A stretch of DNA of 48,696 nucleotides from Lachnospiraceae bacterium (GCA_016280395.1 JAEEGQ010000077.1:1-48696); one strand, 5' to 3'; shown: positions 6,831 through 16,496, counted from the stretch's first letter. A program made the numbers and translations. Notes: generated from the letters alone by a model not told the origin.

Positions 6831-8753
6831 TCACTCTATTTCCAGCACATTTACGCTGTCGGCTTCAAGGCTCACGCTGCCGTCATATTCCGCCTCGTAT
6901 CTGCGTACGGAAATATTGCCGATGTTATCCGTGCTGTTGTAAGCGCTTGGGTTTCCGCTGATATAGCTGCCCATAACCTTTGCGGCCTTAATGTTTTCGA
7001 TCTCAAGCGGGATCCGAAGCCCGGTTTCCGTAGTATTTACCAGCTTTATAAAGACTTTTCCTGTCGCAGAGTCTCTTGATGCGCTTGCAAAAATGCCTTT
7101 TTCACGCAGTTCTGCGAGATCTTCGATAACAAGCTCCTCGTCGCCCGTGCAGGTAGAGAAGAACTTCTGAATGTAATAGTTCGGAGTCCTGCACACAGTG
7201 CGTTCGTCAAACCAGATAAGATCCGGTGCCCACTGCGTGTAGCCCTTTCTTGCAAGCAGCGGCGCATACGAAGCAAGCTTCACCACATCGGCGTTACGTT
7301 CAAGCCCTGTCATGAACGCTGCCTCGGCCAAAGCCGCCTCCAGGTTGTTCCTGTTGGGGTCGGTAGTGAATTCGCCCGAATGAGCGGCATATTCGCCCGC
7401 AAAAACGCCTATATTTCTCGGATAATCGTCATAAAAGCAGTTGTTTTCAAGCATCCATTCAGGAGAAACGTAGTAATGTTCATCTATCGCGTACGCGAAT
7501 GTGCTGTTCTTTTCGGCTTCTTTCCTGTAGAATTCCCAGGCATCCGTATAATGCCTGCTTGTCACATCCGGTCCTGCGGACCCGATAAGCTTTATGTCGG
7601 GGTATTTTTCATGTATTGCCTTCTCAAACGCCCTGTAGCGCTCAAAGAAGCGTGATTCGGGCGTCTCCCACTGTTCGTTGCCTATTCCCAGCATCTCAAG
7701 GCCAAAAGGCACTTTGTGGCCCATCTGCACCCGCAGGCCGCCCCACTTTGTGGTCTCGTCTCCGTTTGCAAATTCAATAAGGTCCAGGGCATCCTGCACA
7801 AAACACTGAAAGATCTCGTCTTCGAGCTCAAACCTTTCAATCGATTCATACTGGCATGCCATGCCCACATTGCAGACGGGCAGGGGCTTTGCGCCTATGT
7901 ATTCACAGAGCAGGAAGTACTCGTAATAGCCTACTCCGAGGGTCTGATTGTAGTGCGAGAACGGCCCGTGTCCGTTGTTGTTATGCACGGCCCACCTGTT
8001 CCAGTTGGCTTTGCGCTCCTCGGGCTTCCCTACACTGAGCTTCCACTTGTACATGTTGTCAAGGGTATTTCCCTCTACTATGCATCCGCCGGGAAAGCGC
8101 AAAAATCCCGGCTGAAGCTCCTTTAAGGCATCCGCGATGTCCTTGCGGAACACACCGTAAACCGCATCGGCAGGTTTAAGGCTTACAAAGTCGAAAAATA
8201 CAACACAGGGCTCCTTTGCAACTATACAGAAGGCTCCGTGGCTTGGGTCTTCTTCAACCCTGATCTTCGCGGTATACCGCTTCCAGTCGGTGCTGTCCAC
8301 AGTAAAATCGGCCTTTCCCGCAAGCATTTTATCACTGTTTATCCCACGCCTTAGCTCTGCGGAAATCTTCGCCGGCCTGTCCGCCCTTGCATAAAAGCTT
8401 ATAATATACTCTTTCCCGAGGGCAAGCGCAATGCCGTCATATGCCTTGTTTGCGACAAGTGCACCGGCTTCCTGTGCCTCAAACCTTAAGTAATGAGGAT
8501 TAATACGGTTTAAGGGCTTTTCTGCCTCGATCCGTATCACTGCCCCGTTTCTTGCCATCCAGCCGTAGCCGAAATCAAAATGCTTGTACCAGTTATATTT
8601 GCTGCCGCCGCAGTCAAAAAACTCAAAGCTGCGGTTCTCGATCATTTCAGCATGCAGCCCGCCGTCAAGGGCATAGTTTATGTCCTCGAAAAACAGTCCG
8701 AACATGCCTTTGTTGATCTTGCAGCGCACTTGATCCGTCACCCTTAATTCCAC
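6831..8753 (-). CDS. Alpha-L-arabinofuranosidase, GH51
   Basis: 640 residues. I take GTG 8753 (VELRVTDQVRCKINKGMFGLFF) because AAGGAGG lies eight bases upstream; an in-frame ATG 60 bases earlier has none. The enzyme removes terminal arabinose from arabinan and arabinoxylan. Order: GH51 N-terminal block (INKGMFGLFFEDINYALDGGLHAEMIENRSFE), a carbohydrate-binding-like insert (about 70-190), the catalytic barrel with RFPGGCIVEG, the acid/base in LGIGNEQW, DEHYY, and the probable nucleophile in FAGEYA, then a C-terminal beta domain. The EDINYALDGG and GEYA forms are those of the longer eukaryote-like GH51 branch. No signal peptide, so cytoplasmic, acting on imported oligosaccharides. Confidence 0.93.
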   Translation of the reverse strand: MELRVTDQVRCKINKGMFGLFFEDINYALDGGLHAEMIENRSFEFFDCGGSKYNWYKHFDFGYGWMARNGAVIRIEAEKPLNRINPHYLRFEAQEAGALVANKAYDGIALALGKEYIISFYARADRPAKISAELRRGINSDKMLAGKADFTVDSTDWKRYTAKIRVEEDPSHGAFCIVAKEPCVVFFDFVSLKPADAVYGVFRKDIADALKELQPGFLRFPGGCIVEGNTLDNMYKWKLSVGKPEERKANWNRWAVHNNNGHGPFSHYNQTLGVGYYEYFLLCEYIGAKPLPVCNVGMACQYESIERFELEDEIFQCFVQDALDLIEFANGDETTKWGGLRVQMGHKVPFGLEMLGIGNEQWETPESRFFERYRAFEKAIHEKYPDIKLIGSAGPDVTSRHYTDAWEFYRKEAEKNSTFAYAIDEHYYVSPEWMLENNCFYDDYPRNIGVFAGEYAAHSGEFTTDPNRNNLEAALAEAAFMTGLERNADVVKLASYAPLLARKGYTQWAPDLIWFDERTVCRTPNYYIQKFFSTCTGDEELVIEDLAELREKGIFASASRDSATGKVFIKLVNTTETGLRIPLEIENIKAAKVMGSYISGNPSAYNSTDNIGNISVRRYEAEYDGSVSLEADSVNVLEIE

Positions 8754-8793
8754 TTTACATACCTCCTTGCATACAGGTCCCGTGACTTTTTTC

Positions 8794-8837
8794 AAAAAAG
8801 GCTTAAAGCCCACTGTTGCAGCGTTCTTTAAGCCTTT
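8794..8837 (-). terminator. Terminator of prfC
   Basis: Perfect 12-bp stem AAAGGCTTAAAG/CTTTAAGCCTTT (8797-8808 with 8826-8837), then six T on the minus strand. Confidence 0.9.
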
Positions 8838-8858
8838 GTGTTCCTGTTGCGGCTCTGT

Positions 8859-10445
8859 TCAGTTCTTCCTGAATTCTTCAAGAACAAGCCCTTTGTTCCT
8901 GTCCATAACCGTGTTTATGCTCCATGCATGTGTAAACAGCAGAAGCGGATTGCCCTTCATGTCTTTCACGCGCTTTGTGTCGCTTGTAACGGAAAGTCCC
9001 GCTACATCCGTAACGCCGGATACCCAGCGGATATGCTCGTACGGAAGCGTATCCATGCGGATCTCCACGCCGTACTCGGATTCAAGCCTGAACTTGAGCA
9101 CGTCAAACTGCAGCACACCAACAACGCCGACGATTATCTCTTCCATACCGGTGTTGAATTCCTGGAATATCTGGATCGCGCCTTCCTGCGCGATCTGGGT
9201 TATTCCCTTGATGAACTGCTTGCGCTTCATGGTATCGGCCTGGCGGACCTTCGCGAAATGCTCCGGCGCGAAAGTAGGGATGCCTTCGTACCTGAAGCTC
9301 TTTCCGGGCTCGCAGAGCGTATCGCCGATAGAAAATATGCCGGGGTCGAAAACGCCGATGATATCGCCGGCGTAAGCCTCGTCGAGCACCTTCCTGTCCT
9401 GCGCCATAAGCTGCTGGGGCTGCGAAAGCTTGAACTTTCTTCCGCCCTGCACATGGTAAACTTCCTCGTTTGCGTCAAAGCGCCCGGAGCAGATGCGCAT
9501 GAAGGCGATCCTGTCACGGTGAGCCTTGTTCATGTTTGCCTGGATCTTGAAAACAAATGCGGAAAAGCCGTTTTCAACGGGGTCTATAACGCCCGCATCA
9601 GACTGCCTTGCAAGCGGCGTTGTCGTCATAACGAGGAAATGCTTTAAGAAATCCTCAACGCCGAAGTTTGTCAGTGCAGATCCGAAGAACACGGGAGAAA
9701 GCTGTCCCGCACGCACCTTTTCGAGGTCGAATTCGTCGCACGCGCCGTCAAGAAGCTCGATCTCGCCGGTAAGCTTTTCATGAGCCTCACTGCCGATCAG
9801 CCGGTCAAGCGAAGGATCGCCGATCTTTGCCTGTACGGTGTCAACCTCCTTCATACCGTTGTTTGCAGCGGTAAAACGGCTTATTGTCTGGTTTTCGCGG
9901 GTGTAGATACCCTGGAAGCCCTTGCCTGAGCCTATAGGCCAGTTTATCGGGCAGGTGCGGATACCGAGCACAGTCTCGATCTCGTCCAGCAGTTCAAAGG
10001 TATCCCTTGCCTCGCGGTCCATTTTATTGATAAACGTAAATATCGGGATATGACGCATTACACAGACCTTAAAAAGCTTGATCGTCTGCGCCTCGACGCC
10101 TTTCGAACCGTCTATTACCATGACGGCTGAATCCGCCGCCATAAGCGTACGGTAGGTGTCCTCGGAGAAGTCCTGGTGGCCCGGCGTATCAAGGATGTTT
10201 ACGCAATACCCGTCATATTCGAACTGCATTACAGAGGATGTAACGGAGATACCTCTCTCCTTTTCTATCTCCATCCAGTCCGAGACTGCGTGCCTTGCGG
10301 TCTTCTTGGCCTTTACGGAGCCTGCGAGATTGATAGCGCCGCCGTAAAGGAGTAGTTTTTCCGTAAGTGTCGTCTTGCCCGCATCCGGGTGCGAGATTAT
10401 CGCAAAGGTGCGTCGTCTTGAGATTTCTTTTGAATAATTACCCAT
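8859..10445 (-). CDS. prfC: Peptide chain release factor 3
   Basis: 528 residues, the normal RF3 length, from ATG 10445 (MGNYSKEISRRRTFAIISH) with AGGA five bases upstream; a longer frame reaching 10523 would pass through a terminator hairpin and is rejected. A translational GTPase that releases RF1/RF2 from the ribosome after termination. G1 is SHPDAGKTT, then the switch region ERGISVTSSVMQF, G3 DTPGHQDFSEDTYR, G4 NKMDREARD and G5 around GSA. The C-terminal domains II/III follow, with GVVGVLQFDVLKFRLESEYG. It stands between two terminators. Confidence 0.96.
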   Translation of the reverse strand: MGNYSKEISRRRTFAIISHPDAGKTTLTEKLLLYGGAINLAGSVKAKKTARHAVSDWMEIEKERGISVTSSVMQFEYDGYCVNILDTPGHQDFSEDTYRTLMAADSAVMVIDGSKGVEAQTIKLFKVCVMRHIPIFTFINKMDREARDTFELLDEIETVLGIRTCPINWPIGSGKGFQGIYTRENQTISRFTAANNGMKEVDTVQAKIGDPSLDRLIGSEAHEKLTGEIELLDGACDEFDLEKVRAGQLSPVFFGSALTNFGVEDFLKHFLVMTTTPLARQSDAGVIDPVENGFSAFVFKIQANMNKAHRDRIAFMRICSGRFDANEEVYHVQGGRKFKLSQPQQLMAQDRKVLDEAYAGDIIGVFDPGIFSIGDTLCEPGKSFRYEGIPTFAPEHFAKVRQADTMKRKQFIKGITQIAQEGAIQIFQEFNTGMEEIIVGVVGVLQFDVLKFRLESEYGVEIRMDTLPYEHIRWVSGVTDVAGLSVTSDTKRVKDMKGNPLLLFTHAWSINTVMDRNKGLVLEEFRKN

Positions 10446-10470
10446 GTGGATCCTGTTTTCCTGTTCCCGC

Positions 10471-10511
10471 AAAAACGCCGCAGGCGTCGGGAAGTCGGCT
10501 TGCGGCAGTTT
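10471..10511 (-). terminator. Terminator of the NlpC/P60 lipoprotein gene
   Basis: Nine-bp stem (10477-10485 with 10498-10506, one G-U), extended by AAAAC/GTTTT around one bulged base, with a T run on the minus strand. Confidence 0.8.
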
Positions 10512-10519
10512 TCTGCCTG

Positions 10520-11929
10520 TCATTCTTTTGTGGTGATGTTGATTGTCGTGAGCAGCCTGTGCATATAGGTCTTGTCGGTCTTGCCGATATTGAGATCCGT
10601 TATGACGCAGGCGTTGTACTCTGCAAAGCTGCCGTCATCAAGCTCTGTCTTTGTTGTCGTATGCAGGATATATGGCTCTCCGTTGTATTCGCCGAGGAGC
10701 AGCATGATATGTCCCTGCATATACAGGAGCGTTCCGGCAGGCAAGTCAAGAATATACGCCTTTTTCTCCGCTGCGTCAAGAGCGGAAATATCTTTTTTGA
10801 TCCCGAAGACCTGGCGCTGAGAACCCGAATTCCTCGGAAGGATAAAGCCAAAGCACTTGTAGATCGATTTTACGGTAGACGAGCAGTCCATGCCAAGTTC
10901 GCTTTCATCGCCCCATGAATAAGGCATTCCAAGAAGCGAAGTCGCAAGCTTCACGACATTTCTCGTGGTAAAGGGCAGCAGTGCCGAAATCCCCTCGGCA
11001 TCGGCCTTATACTCCTTAAACACGGCATTGCCGTCCTCGTCCCTTGAAGGAATGGTGATCGTCCCCTTTTCCTTGTCGTAAGGGAAATAGGTGCCAAGGC
11101 GGATGTACTGTTCCCTCTTTGTCCCGTTCCCGGCCTCTTCAAATGTAAGCTTGCCGCTCTTTACTGCGCACATTACCTTGCCGTCGTAAAAAGAATTGCA
11201 GAAGCGGTCAAATATCTCGCGCGTGCAAAGGCCCACAGAAGTCTTCAGTACCCATCCGTAGCAGTCCGTCGCGCGCACAAAATACCACTCGCCGTCGGCG
11301 GATTCATGCAGGACTATCAGCGGTTCGCAGATATTCTCACCCGATTCTATAAGATAATCGTAGCTCGGATCCTCCTTGGTTACGCGCGATCTTGACGGAA
11401 GCAGCTTGATAACGGCGTTTTCCGTAGTAACGGCATATCGCTGGTTCATAACTGTAAGTGCGGCTGTGTTGCGGTTTGCAAGTATCGCCGTCTTGTCCTC
11501 CTGCGTGACCTTTCTCCCGTCAATATACTCCCTTTCGGCAGGAAAAGAGTACTCTTTAATAAGCCCTACGGTCTGGTTTGCGGTATATGGGCCGATCGTG
11601 TAGAGATTTAAGAGTCTCAGCTTTCTCATGGAGGCGTTATCCTTGTTGCGCTTCCTTATCTGCGCGTAAGTCATGATAACGTCATCATTTGTCCTGTTTT
11701 CTATCCACCATTCGGGTTTCATGCAATCGGGTATCGGCGTTGCCGTAGGCGTGGGTGCGAGTGTCGGGGTTGGCGACAGCGTCGGGCCGTCCGGAGTCGG
11801 GGAAGGTTTTCCAGGCTCTTTTGTAGGCTGCTCTGTCGATGTCGGCACAAAGATCGGTTCTCTGTGTCCGCATGCCGGAAGGCACACGCAAAGCAGTATC
11901 ATGGCTATGATGATCAAATTTTTACTCAT
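10520..11929 (-). CDS. NlpC/P60 peptidoglycan hydrolase lipoprotein with SH3-like domains
   Basis: 469 residues. Signal peptide with lipobox CLPAC (Cys about 20), then a Pro/Thr-rich linker (about 25-68) and a long middle region with SH3-like strands (YDYLIESGENICEPLIVLH, WYFVRATDCYGWVLKTSVGLC). The C-terminal NlpC/P60 domain has the catalytic Cys in LGMDCSSTVKSIYKCFGF and His in GHIMLLLGEYNGEPYILHTT, preceded by LGMPYSWGDES. Such enzymes cut gamma-D-Glu-diaminopimelate bonds in wall peptides. The arrangement resembles YkfC/DipA-type enzymes. Ribosome site before ATG 11929 is weak (AAAAAGA). Confidence 0.88.
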   Translation of the reverse strand: MSKNLIIIAMILLCVCLPACGHREPIFVPTSTEQPTKEPGKPSPTPDGPTLSPTPTLAPTPTATPIPDCMKPEWWIENRTNDDVIMTYAQIRKRNKDNASMRKLRLLNLYTIGPYTANQTVGLIKEYSFPAEREYIDGRKVTQEDKTAILANRNTAALTVMNQRYAVTTENAVIKLLPSRSRVTKEDPSYDYLIESGENICEPLIVLHESADGEWYFVRATDCYGWVLKTSVGLCTREIFDRFCNSFYDGKVMCAVKSGKLTFEEAGNGTKREQYIRLGTYFPYDKEKGTITIPSRDEDGNAVFKEYKADAEGISALLPFTTRNVVKLATSLLGMPYSWGDESELGMDCSSTVKSIYKCFGFILPRNSGSQRQVFGIKKDISALDAAEKKAYILDLPAGTLLYMQGHIMLLLGEYNGEPYILHTTTKTELDDGSFAEYNACVITDLNIGKTDKTYMHRLLTTINITTKE

Positions 11930-11989
11930 TCTTTTTATATTCCCGGTATATTGGATTCTTTGAAAAAAACACCTTCTTCTATAAGCTCG

Positions 11990-12015
11990 AAAAGACCTTC
12001 TTGCGAAGGCCTTTT
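11990..12015 (-). terminator. Terminator of the lysC operon
   Basis: Stem AAAAGACCTTC/GAAGGCCTTTT with one mismatch and a TTGC loop; A and T tails on both sides allow either direction. Just past the lysC stop. Confidence 0.8.
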
Positions 12016-12032
12016 GGAAAAAGCTTGTTTTA

Positions 12033-13253
12033 TCAGGTATTGGGCGAACCTAAGCCGAATTTGTCGTGAACGGCTACAGCCGCGCGGTCAACATCTGCCT
12101 GGTCGATAATAACGGTGATGCGTATCTCGGAGGTCGAGATCATCTTGATGTTGATGTTTGCGTCATACATTGCCTCGAACATCTTGGCCGCAACACCCGG
12201 ATTGGAGATCATTCCGGCTCCGACAATCGATATCTTCGCGATATCCCTGTCAACATCGATCTTATCGCACTTAAGGGATGTTTCCCTGTGGGATTCGAGC
12301 ACTGCAAGAGCGTCATCCAGGCTGTCCTTTGCCACGGTGAAGCTTATATCCTTTGTTCCGTCACGTCCGATGGACTGCAGGATAACATCCACGTTAATGT
12401 TATGATGTGCAAGGTGGTTAAACAGTTTGAACGCAACGCCCGGCTGGTCTAAAAGACCGATGACCGCAATGCGCGCGCAATCTTTATCTACGGCAACTCC
12501 GCTTATGAGCATTCTTTCCATTTTAGCACTCTCCTTTACTATGGTACCTTCGTTTTCATTAAGACTTGAGCGCACAACAAGCTGTACGCCATACTTCTTG
12601 GCCATCTCTACCGATCTGTTGTGCAGAACGCCGGCACCGAGTGAAGCAAGGTCAAGCATTTCATCATATGTTATCTCGTCAAGCTTTCTTGCGTTCTTGA
12701 CGATACGCGGATCGGCTGTGTAAACGCCGTCAACATCAGTGTATATCTCGCAGGCATCGGCATGGAGCGCTGCGGCAAGGGCAACGGCTGTCGTATCCGA
12801 ACCGCCGCGTCCGAGGGTCGTGAAGTCGTTTTCCGCGTCAACGCCCTGGAAGCCTGTGATTATAACGATCTTTCTGTTCTCAAGCTCATTCTTGATACGT
12901 TCGGTATCGATGTTTTTAAGCCTTGCGTTGCCATATGCCGATGTCGTATGCATCGCAACCTGGAAGGCATTGAGCGAGATCGCCGGAACCCCGAGCGAAT
13001 CAAGCGCCATAGCCATAAGCGAGACCGATATCTGCTCGCCCGTTACCATAAGCATGTCGAGCTCGCGTTTCGCAGGCTTCGGGTTTATCTCCTTAGCCAT
13101 CTCGATAAGCTCGTCTGTTGACTTTCCCATTGCCGAAAGGACGACGATAACGTCGTTGCCTTTTTTGTATTCGGCCACGCAGCGGCGCGCCACATTAAAT
13201 ATACGCGTTTTGTTTGCCACGGATGTGCCGCCGAATTTCTTAACGATTAACAT
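12033..13253 (-). CDS. lysC: Aspartokinase
   Basis: 406 residues. Phosphorylates aspartate, the first step to lysine, threonine and methionine. N-terminal kinase motif IVKKFGGTSVA, substrate region MVTGEQISVSL, GFQGVD and TLGRGGSDTTAVALA, then EIYTDVDGVYTADPR. Two C-terminal ACT domains (about 265-400; ISGVAVDKDCARIAVIGL and KISIVGAGMISNPGVAAKMF) are the allosteric feedback site. ATG 13253 follows AAAGG. Last gene of the ACT protein-hom-lysC operon, 42 bases after hom. Confidence 0.97.
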   Translation of the reverse strand: MLIVKKFGGTSVANKTRIFNVARRCVAEYKKGNDVIVVLSAMGKSTDELIEMAKEINPKPAKRELDMLMVTGEQISVSLMAMALDSLGVPAISLNAFQVAMHTTSAYGNARLKNIDTERIKNELENRKIVIITGFQGVDAENDFTTLGRGGSDTTAVALAAALHADACEIYTDVDGVYTADPRIVKNARKLDEITYDEMLDLASLGAGVLHNRSVEMAKKYGVQLVVRSSLNENEGTIVKESAKMERMLISGVAVDKDCARIAVIGLLDQPGVAFKLFNHLAHHNINVDVILQSIGRDGTKDISFTVAKDSLDDALAVLESHRETSLKCDKIDVDRDIAKISIVGAGMISNPGVAAKMFEAMYDANINIKMISTSEIRITVIIDQADVDRAAVAVHDKFGLGSPNT

Positions 13254-13295
13254 ATGTTTACCTTTCTTTTATTGGATTAAGCTTTTATGCATATT

Positions 13296-14498
13296 TCAGG
13301 CCTGAGCCCTGATATACGATATAACGTGCATTCCTTCGGTCTTCTCTGCGAATTCCTTTTCGGACATCGGACTTGTGAGGATCGCGAATTCGTTCGGATA
13401 ATCGTCGAGAAGCGCTGTCTTTAATATCTCCAGGCGATCCCATGCGGTCTTTCTCTCATCTTTCGGAAGCCTTACAAAGAAGTTGTTTACAAGGCCTTCG
13501 TTCGAAGCAAGATCGAGCTTTTTCGTGCTCCAGATCTGCATTATATTGACGTGTTTATGCTTTGTCGCATCCACAACATCTGAAACAACTGCGCTTGCGG
13601 TGGGAAGCTTTCCTGCTCCGCTGCCGTAGAACATTACGTCGCCAAGCACATTGCCGTGTACAAGGATCGCATTATATACACCGTTTACGGTGTAGAGCGG
13701 GTTGTTAACGCCAACCATCTTAGGGGCAACAAGAGCGAATATGTTGTCGCCGACCTTCCTGCTTGAGGCAAAAAGCTTGATCGCCATATCGAATTTCTTT
13801 GCATAGGCGATATCGGCAGCCGTGATATTCGTAATGCCTTCGGTTTGTATCTCTTCGAAGGAAACATGCATTCCGTAGGCAAGCGATGTGAGGATCGCAA
13901 GCTTCCTGCAGGCATCAAAACCTTCCACGTCCGCTGCCGGATTGCGTTCCGCGTATCCGAGGCTCTGGGCCTCTTTGAGGGCATCCTCAAAGCTGCAGCC
14001 GTCGTCACGCATCTTTGTGAGGATAAAGTTCGTTGTTCCGTTTAAGATACCGGTGATCTCTTCGATCTCATCAGCTGTTATGCTCTGGTTTAAGGGTCTT
14101 ATTATCGGGATGCCGCCGCCGACGCTTGCTTCAAAAAGGAAATTGAGCGCTCTTTCTTTAGCGATCTCAAGCAGCTCGGCGCCATGCCTTGCAACAAGTT
14201 CCTTGTTTGACGTGCAGACGCTCTTTCCCGCGAGCAGGGCTCTTTTTACAAAGGTGTAAGCCGGCTCGACACCGCCCATCACCTCTACTATTATGCCCAC
14301 TTCGGGGTCGTTCACTATCTGCTCGTAATCGTGTACAAGGATATCCTGTACCGGATCTCCGGGGAAATCCCTCAGATCGAGCACGTATTTGATATCTATC
14401 TCTTCGCCCGCGCGCTTCGCTATACTGTCTTTGTTCCTTCGTATTACCTCGACTACGCCCGAGCCGACTGTTCCATATCCCAAAACAGCTATTTTCAT
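13296..14498 (-). CDS. hom: Homoserine dehydrogenase
   Basis: 400 residues from ATG 14498 (MKIAVLGYGTVGSGVVEV), with GGAAAGGAA upstream. Reduces aspartate semialdehyde to homoserine for threonine and methionine synthesis. Rossmann motif GYGTVGSG; catalytic region with GVEPAYTFVKRALLAGKSVCTSNKELVA, GGGIPIIRPL, the family signature GILNGTTNFILTKM and AAADVEG-like AAADVEGFDACRK (here NPAADVEGFD). A C-terminal ACT-like region follows (VVDATKHKH, FFVRLP). Second gene of the operon, 48 bases after the ACT protein. Confidence 0.97.
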   Translation of the reverse strand: MKIAVLGYGTVGSGVVEVIRRNKDSIAKRAGEEIDIKYVLDLRDFPGDPVQDILVHDYEQIVNDPEVGIIVEVMGGVEPAYTFVKRALLAGKSVCTSNKELVARHGAELLEIAKERALNFLFEASVGGGIPIIRPLNQSITADEIEEITGILNGTTNFILTKMRDDGCSFEDALKEAQSLGYAERNPAADVEGFDACRKLAILTSLAYGMHVSFEEIQTEGITNITAADIAYAKKFDMAIKLFASSRKVGDNIFALVAPKMVGVNNPLYTVNGVYNAILVHGNVLGDVMFYGSGAGKLPTASAVVSDVVDATKHKHVNIMQIWSTKKLDLASNEGLVNNFFVRLPKDERKTAWDRLEILKTALLDDYPNEFAILTSPMSEKEFAEKTEGMHVISYIRAQA

Positions 14499-14546
14499 TT
14501 TCCGTGTTCCTTTCCTGTCAGATTGTGCCTTAAGCACACCTTTGCC

Positions 14547-14987
14547 TCATTCTCTCCCGAGGATCTTTACGTAGTGCACGCCCTCTGTCTTCCGGACCGC
14601 CTCGATAAGCTCGGTAAGATCCCCGCTCTGGGGAAAGCTCTCGATACCGAGCGTAACGGAAGCTATGCCTCCGATGGGGATAGTCTGGTGGATAGTCAGG
14701 ATGTTTGCGTGGATCTTTGCCACTTTCCCGAGGATCTTTGTCAAAAGGCCCGGAGTGTCATCCACCTGGAGCATCAGATTCACTGTCTTGCCGCGCATGG
14801 TCTCGCGGAACGGCTGAACGTCGTCTTTGTATTTATAAAACGAACTCCTGCTTATCCCGACTGCATCCGCGGCCTCCTGGACCGTCATGCACCTTTCGGA
14901 ATCGAGCAGGCGTTTCGCCTCAACGACCTTCTGCAGTACCTCCGGTAATGCGCGTTCGCTGATAATGTAGAATTTATTCTCGCTCAT
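14547..14987 (-). CDS. ACT-domain regulator, PheB/UPF0735 family
   Basis: 146 residues. The N-terminal 50 residues carry a helix-turn-helix-like stretch (CMTVQEAADAVGISRSSFYKYKDDV) and the C-terminal 75 an ACT domain (VNLMLQVDDTPGLLTKILGKVAKIHANILTIHQTIPIGGIASV). This is the PheB/UPF0735 layout. In Firmicutes these proteins commonly precede hom or phenylalanine genes, and an amino-acid-sensing regulatory role is inferred. ATG 14987 follows AAGGAG. First gene of the aspartate-family operon. Confidence 0.92.
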   Translation of the reverse strand: MSENKFYIISERALPEVLQKVVEAKRLLDSERCMTVQEAADAVGISRSSFYKYKDDVQPFRETMRGKTVNLMLQVDDTPGLLTKILGKVAKIHANILTIHQTIPIGGIASVTLGIESFPQSGDLTELIEAVRKTEGVHYVKILGRE

Positions 14988-15035
14988 CTGAAGCTCCTTG
15001 TCTTTCCAGTGCGTACAACTGTTTTTCTGACAAGT

Positions 15036-15064
15036 ATATTATCACGGTGTATTTTATTTTGCAA
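15036..15064 (-). promoter_or_regulatory. Promoter of the ACT protein-hom-lysC operon
   Basis: -35 TTGCAA (15059-15064), 17 bp, -10 TAATAT (15036-15041). The leader is only about 45 bases, too short for a lysine riboswitch or T-box, so feedback is more likely protein-level. Confidence 0.7.
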
Positions 15065-15077
15065 GCATTCTTTTAAT

Positions 15078-16496
15078 TTATTTTCCGAGCTTCTTTTTAA
15101 GCTGTTTTACAGCCTCCTGAAGCTGATTGTCCCTGTCTTTCGGGATCTCGGATAATTTAAGGAGTTCCTCATCGAGCTCCACAACAACATCGGGAACGAT
15201 ACCGACGCCGTGCACCGCGTAACCGCTCGGGGTAAAATACTGTGAAATGGTGTACTTAAGTCCGGAATAATCGCTCAGATACTGGATGACCTGAACAATG
15301 CCCTTTCCGTAGGTCGTTGTCCCGACTATCGTGCATTTTCCGTAATCCCTTAAGGCGCCCGCAAATATCTCGCTCGCGCTCGCGCTGTTTCCGTTAACTA
15401 TCAGGCAGATGGGGATCTTGAGCTCTGTTGCTGTCGTAGCGTAGTTGTAATCCTTGTTGCCGTTTTTATCCTCTGTGTAGACCACAACTCCTGTCGGAAC
15501 GATCCTGTCGACAAGGGATACCGCCGTACTTACAAGCCCGCCGGGGTTGTCCCTTAAATCAATGACAAGGCCTTCCATCCCCTGTTTCTCAAGGTCTGCG
15601 ACCGCTGAATAGAACTGCTCCACGGTAACACCGTCAAACTCCGTTACCTGGATATAACCGATCTTGTCGGCAAGCATCTCGTGCTCAACGGTAGGCACTT
15701 CTATGGTGGCGCGTGTAAGCGTGTAGGTCTTAAGCTCCCCGTCGCGTCTTATCTGGATAGTTACATTCGTTCCCGCAGGTCCCTTCATGTAGGTCACTAC
15801 TTCGTTGATGTCCATGTTTGTGACATCAATGCCCGCAACATTCACGATAACGTCATCCTTCAGCAGGCCTGCGTTGTACGCGGGACCGCCGGCAAACGGT
15901 CTTACTATGGTGATGACCTTTGTGTCTGGATTCTGGCTTACCAGCGCGCCGATACCGCTGTAGGTCCCGCTTGTCGACTCCTGGAACTTCTGCATGTTCT
16001 CAACGGTGTAATAAGCCGCATATTTATCGTTAAGGGCATTCAGGATACCGGAAATGACCGCTTCGACCTTTGCTTCATCGCTTGCACCGTAAAGAGATCC
16101 CTGGTCGATTATGTCGTTGATCTCCCTGATCTTGCTTAAAAGCTCTTCATTTGTGATAGATGAGAAGATGTTGCCTCCCACGGGCTTTACGGGCTTGGTC
16201 GGCACAGGAGTTACACCGGCCTGCGTCGGCATCTGTGCTCCTTCCGTCAGGCCGCTCGTGGGCATCCCCGTGATATCGGTACCGCCCTTATTCCCCTGTA
16301 TGAGATCCTTTCCGAAAAAAGCCGCGATCACAAGGACAAGAGCCACGATAAGAGATACCGTCACCCCTGTTACAATGCCTTTCTTAAAGCTTCTCTTCTG
16401 CTCTTCACTGTTGTCATACAGATTATATTTGTCAAAGCTGTAATCGTCTCTTTGGCCGTTTCTGTTATCATTGCCGTTGTTGCTGTTAAAATCCAT
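15078..16496 (-). CDS. Carboxyl-terminal processing protease (S41, CtpA/CtpB type)
   Basis: 472 residues from ATG 16496 (MDFNSN), ribosome site AGAGG. Cytoplasmic Asn-rich N-terminus, one membrane helix (about 40-62), a Thr/Pro-rich spacer, then PDZ (GIGALVSQNPDTKVITIVRPFAGGPAYNAGLLKDDVI) and the S41 protease core. The nucleophile Ser is in NGNSASASEIFAGAL and the general-base Lys in GTTTYGKGIVQ, a Ser-Lys dyad; VIDLRDNPGGL is the usual signature. It works outside the membrane. Last gene of the regulator-ftsEX-M23 cluster, suggesting it trims wall-hydrolase factors. Confidence 0.94.
   Translation of the reverse strand: MDFNSNNGNDNRNGQRDDYSFDKYNLYDNSEEQKRSFKKGIVTGVTVSLIVALVLVIAAFFGKDLIQGNKGGTDITGMPTSGLTEGAQMPTQAGVTPVPTKPVKPVGGNIFSSITNEELLSKIREINDIIDQGSLYGASDEAKVEAVISGILNALNDKYAAYYTVENMQKFQESTSGTYSGIGALVSQNPDTKVITIVRPFAGGPAYNAGLLKDDVIVNVAGIDVTNMDINEVVTYMKGPAGTNVTIQIRRDGELKTYTLTRATIEVPTVEHEMLADKIGYIQVTEFDGVTVEQFYSAVADLEKQGMEGLVIDLRDNPGGLVSTAVSLVDRIVPTGVVVYTEDKNGNKDYNYATTATELKIPICLIVNGNSASASEIFAGALRDYGKCTIVGTTTYGKGIVQVIQYLSDYSGLKYTISQYFTPSGYAVHGVGIVPDVVVELDEELLKLSEIPKDRDNQLQEAVKQLKKKLGK

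Noticed and set aside
10446-10523. Longer prfC start overlapping the NlpC/P60 gene
   Set aside because: It would translate through a terminator hairpin; RF3 normally begins at the MGNYSKEI-type start, which has its own ribosome site.
14988-15040. Lysine riboswitch or T-box upstream of the aspartate-family operon
   Set aside because: The leader is about 45 bases, too short for either, and no conserved core is visible.
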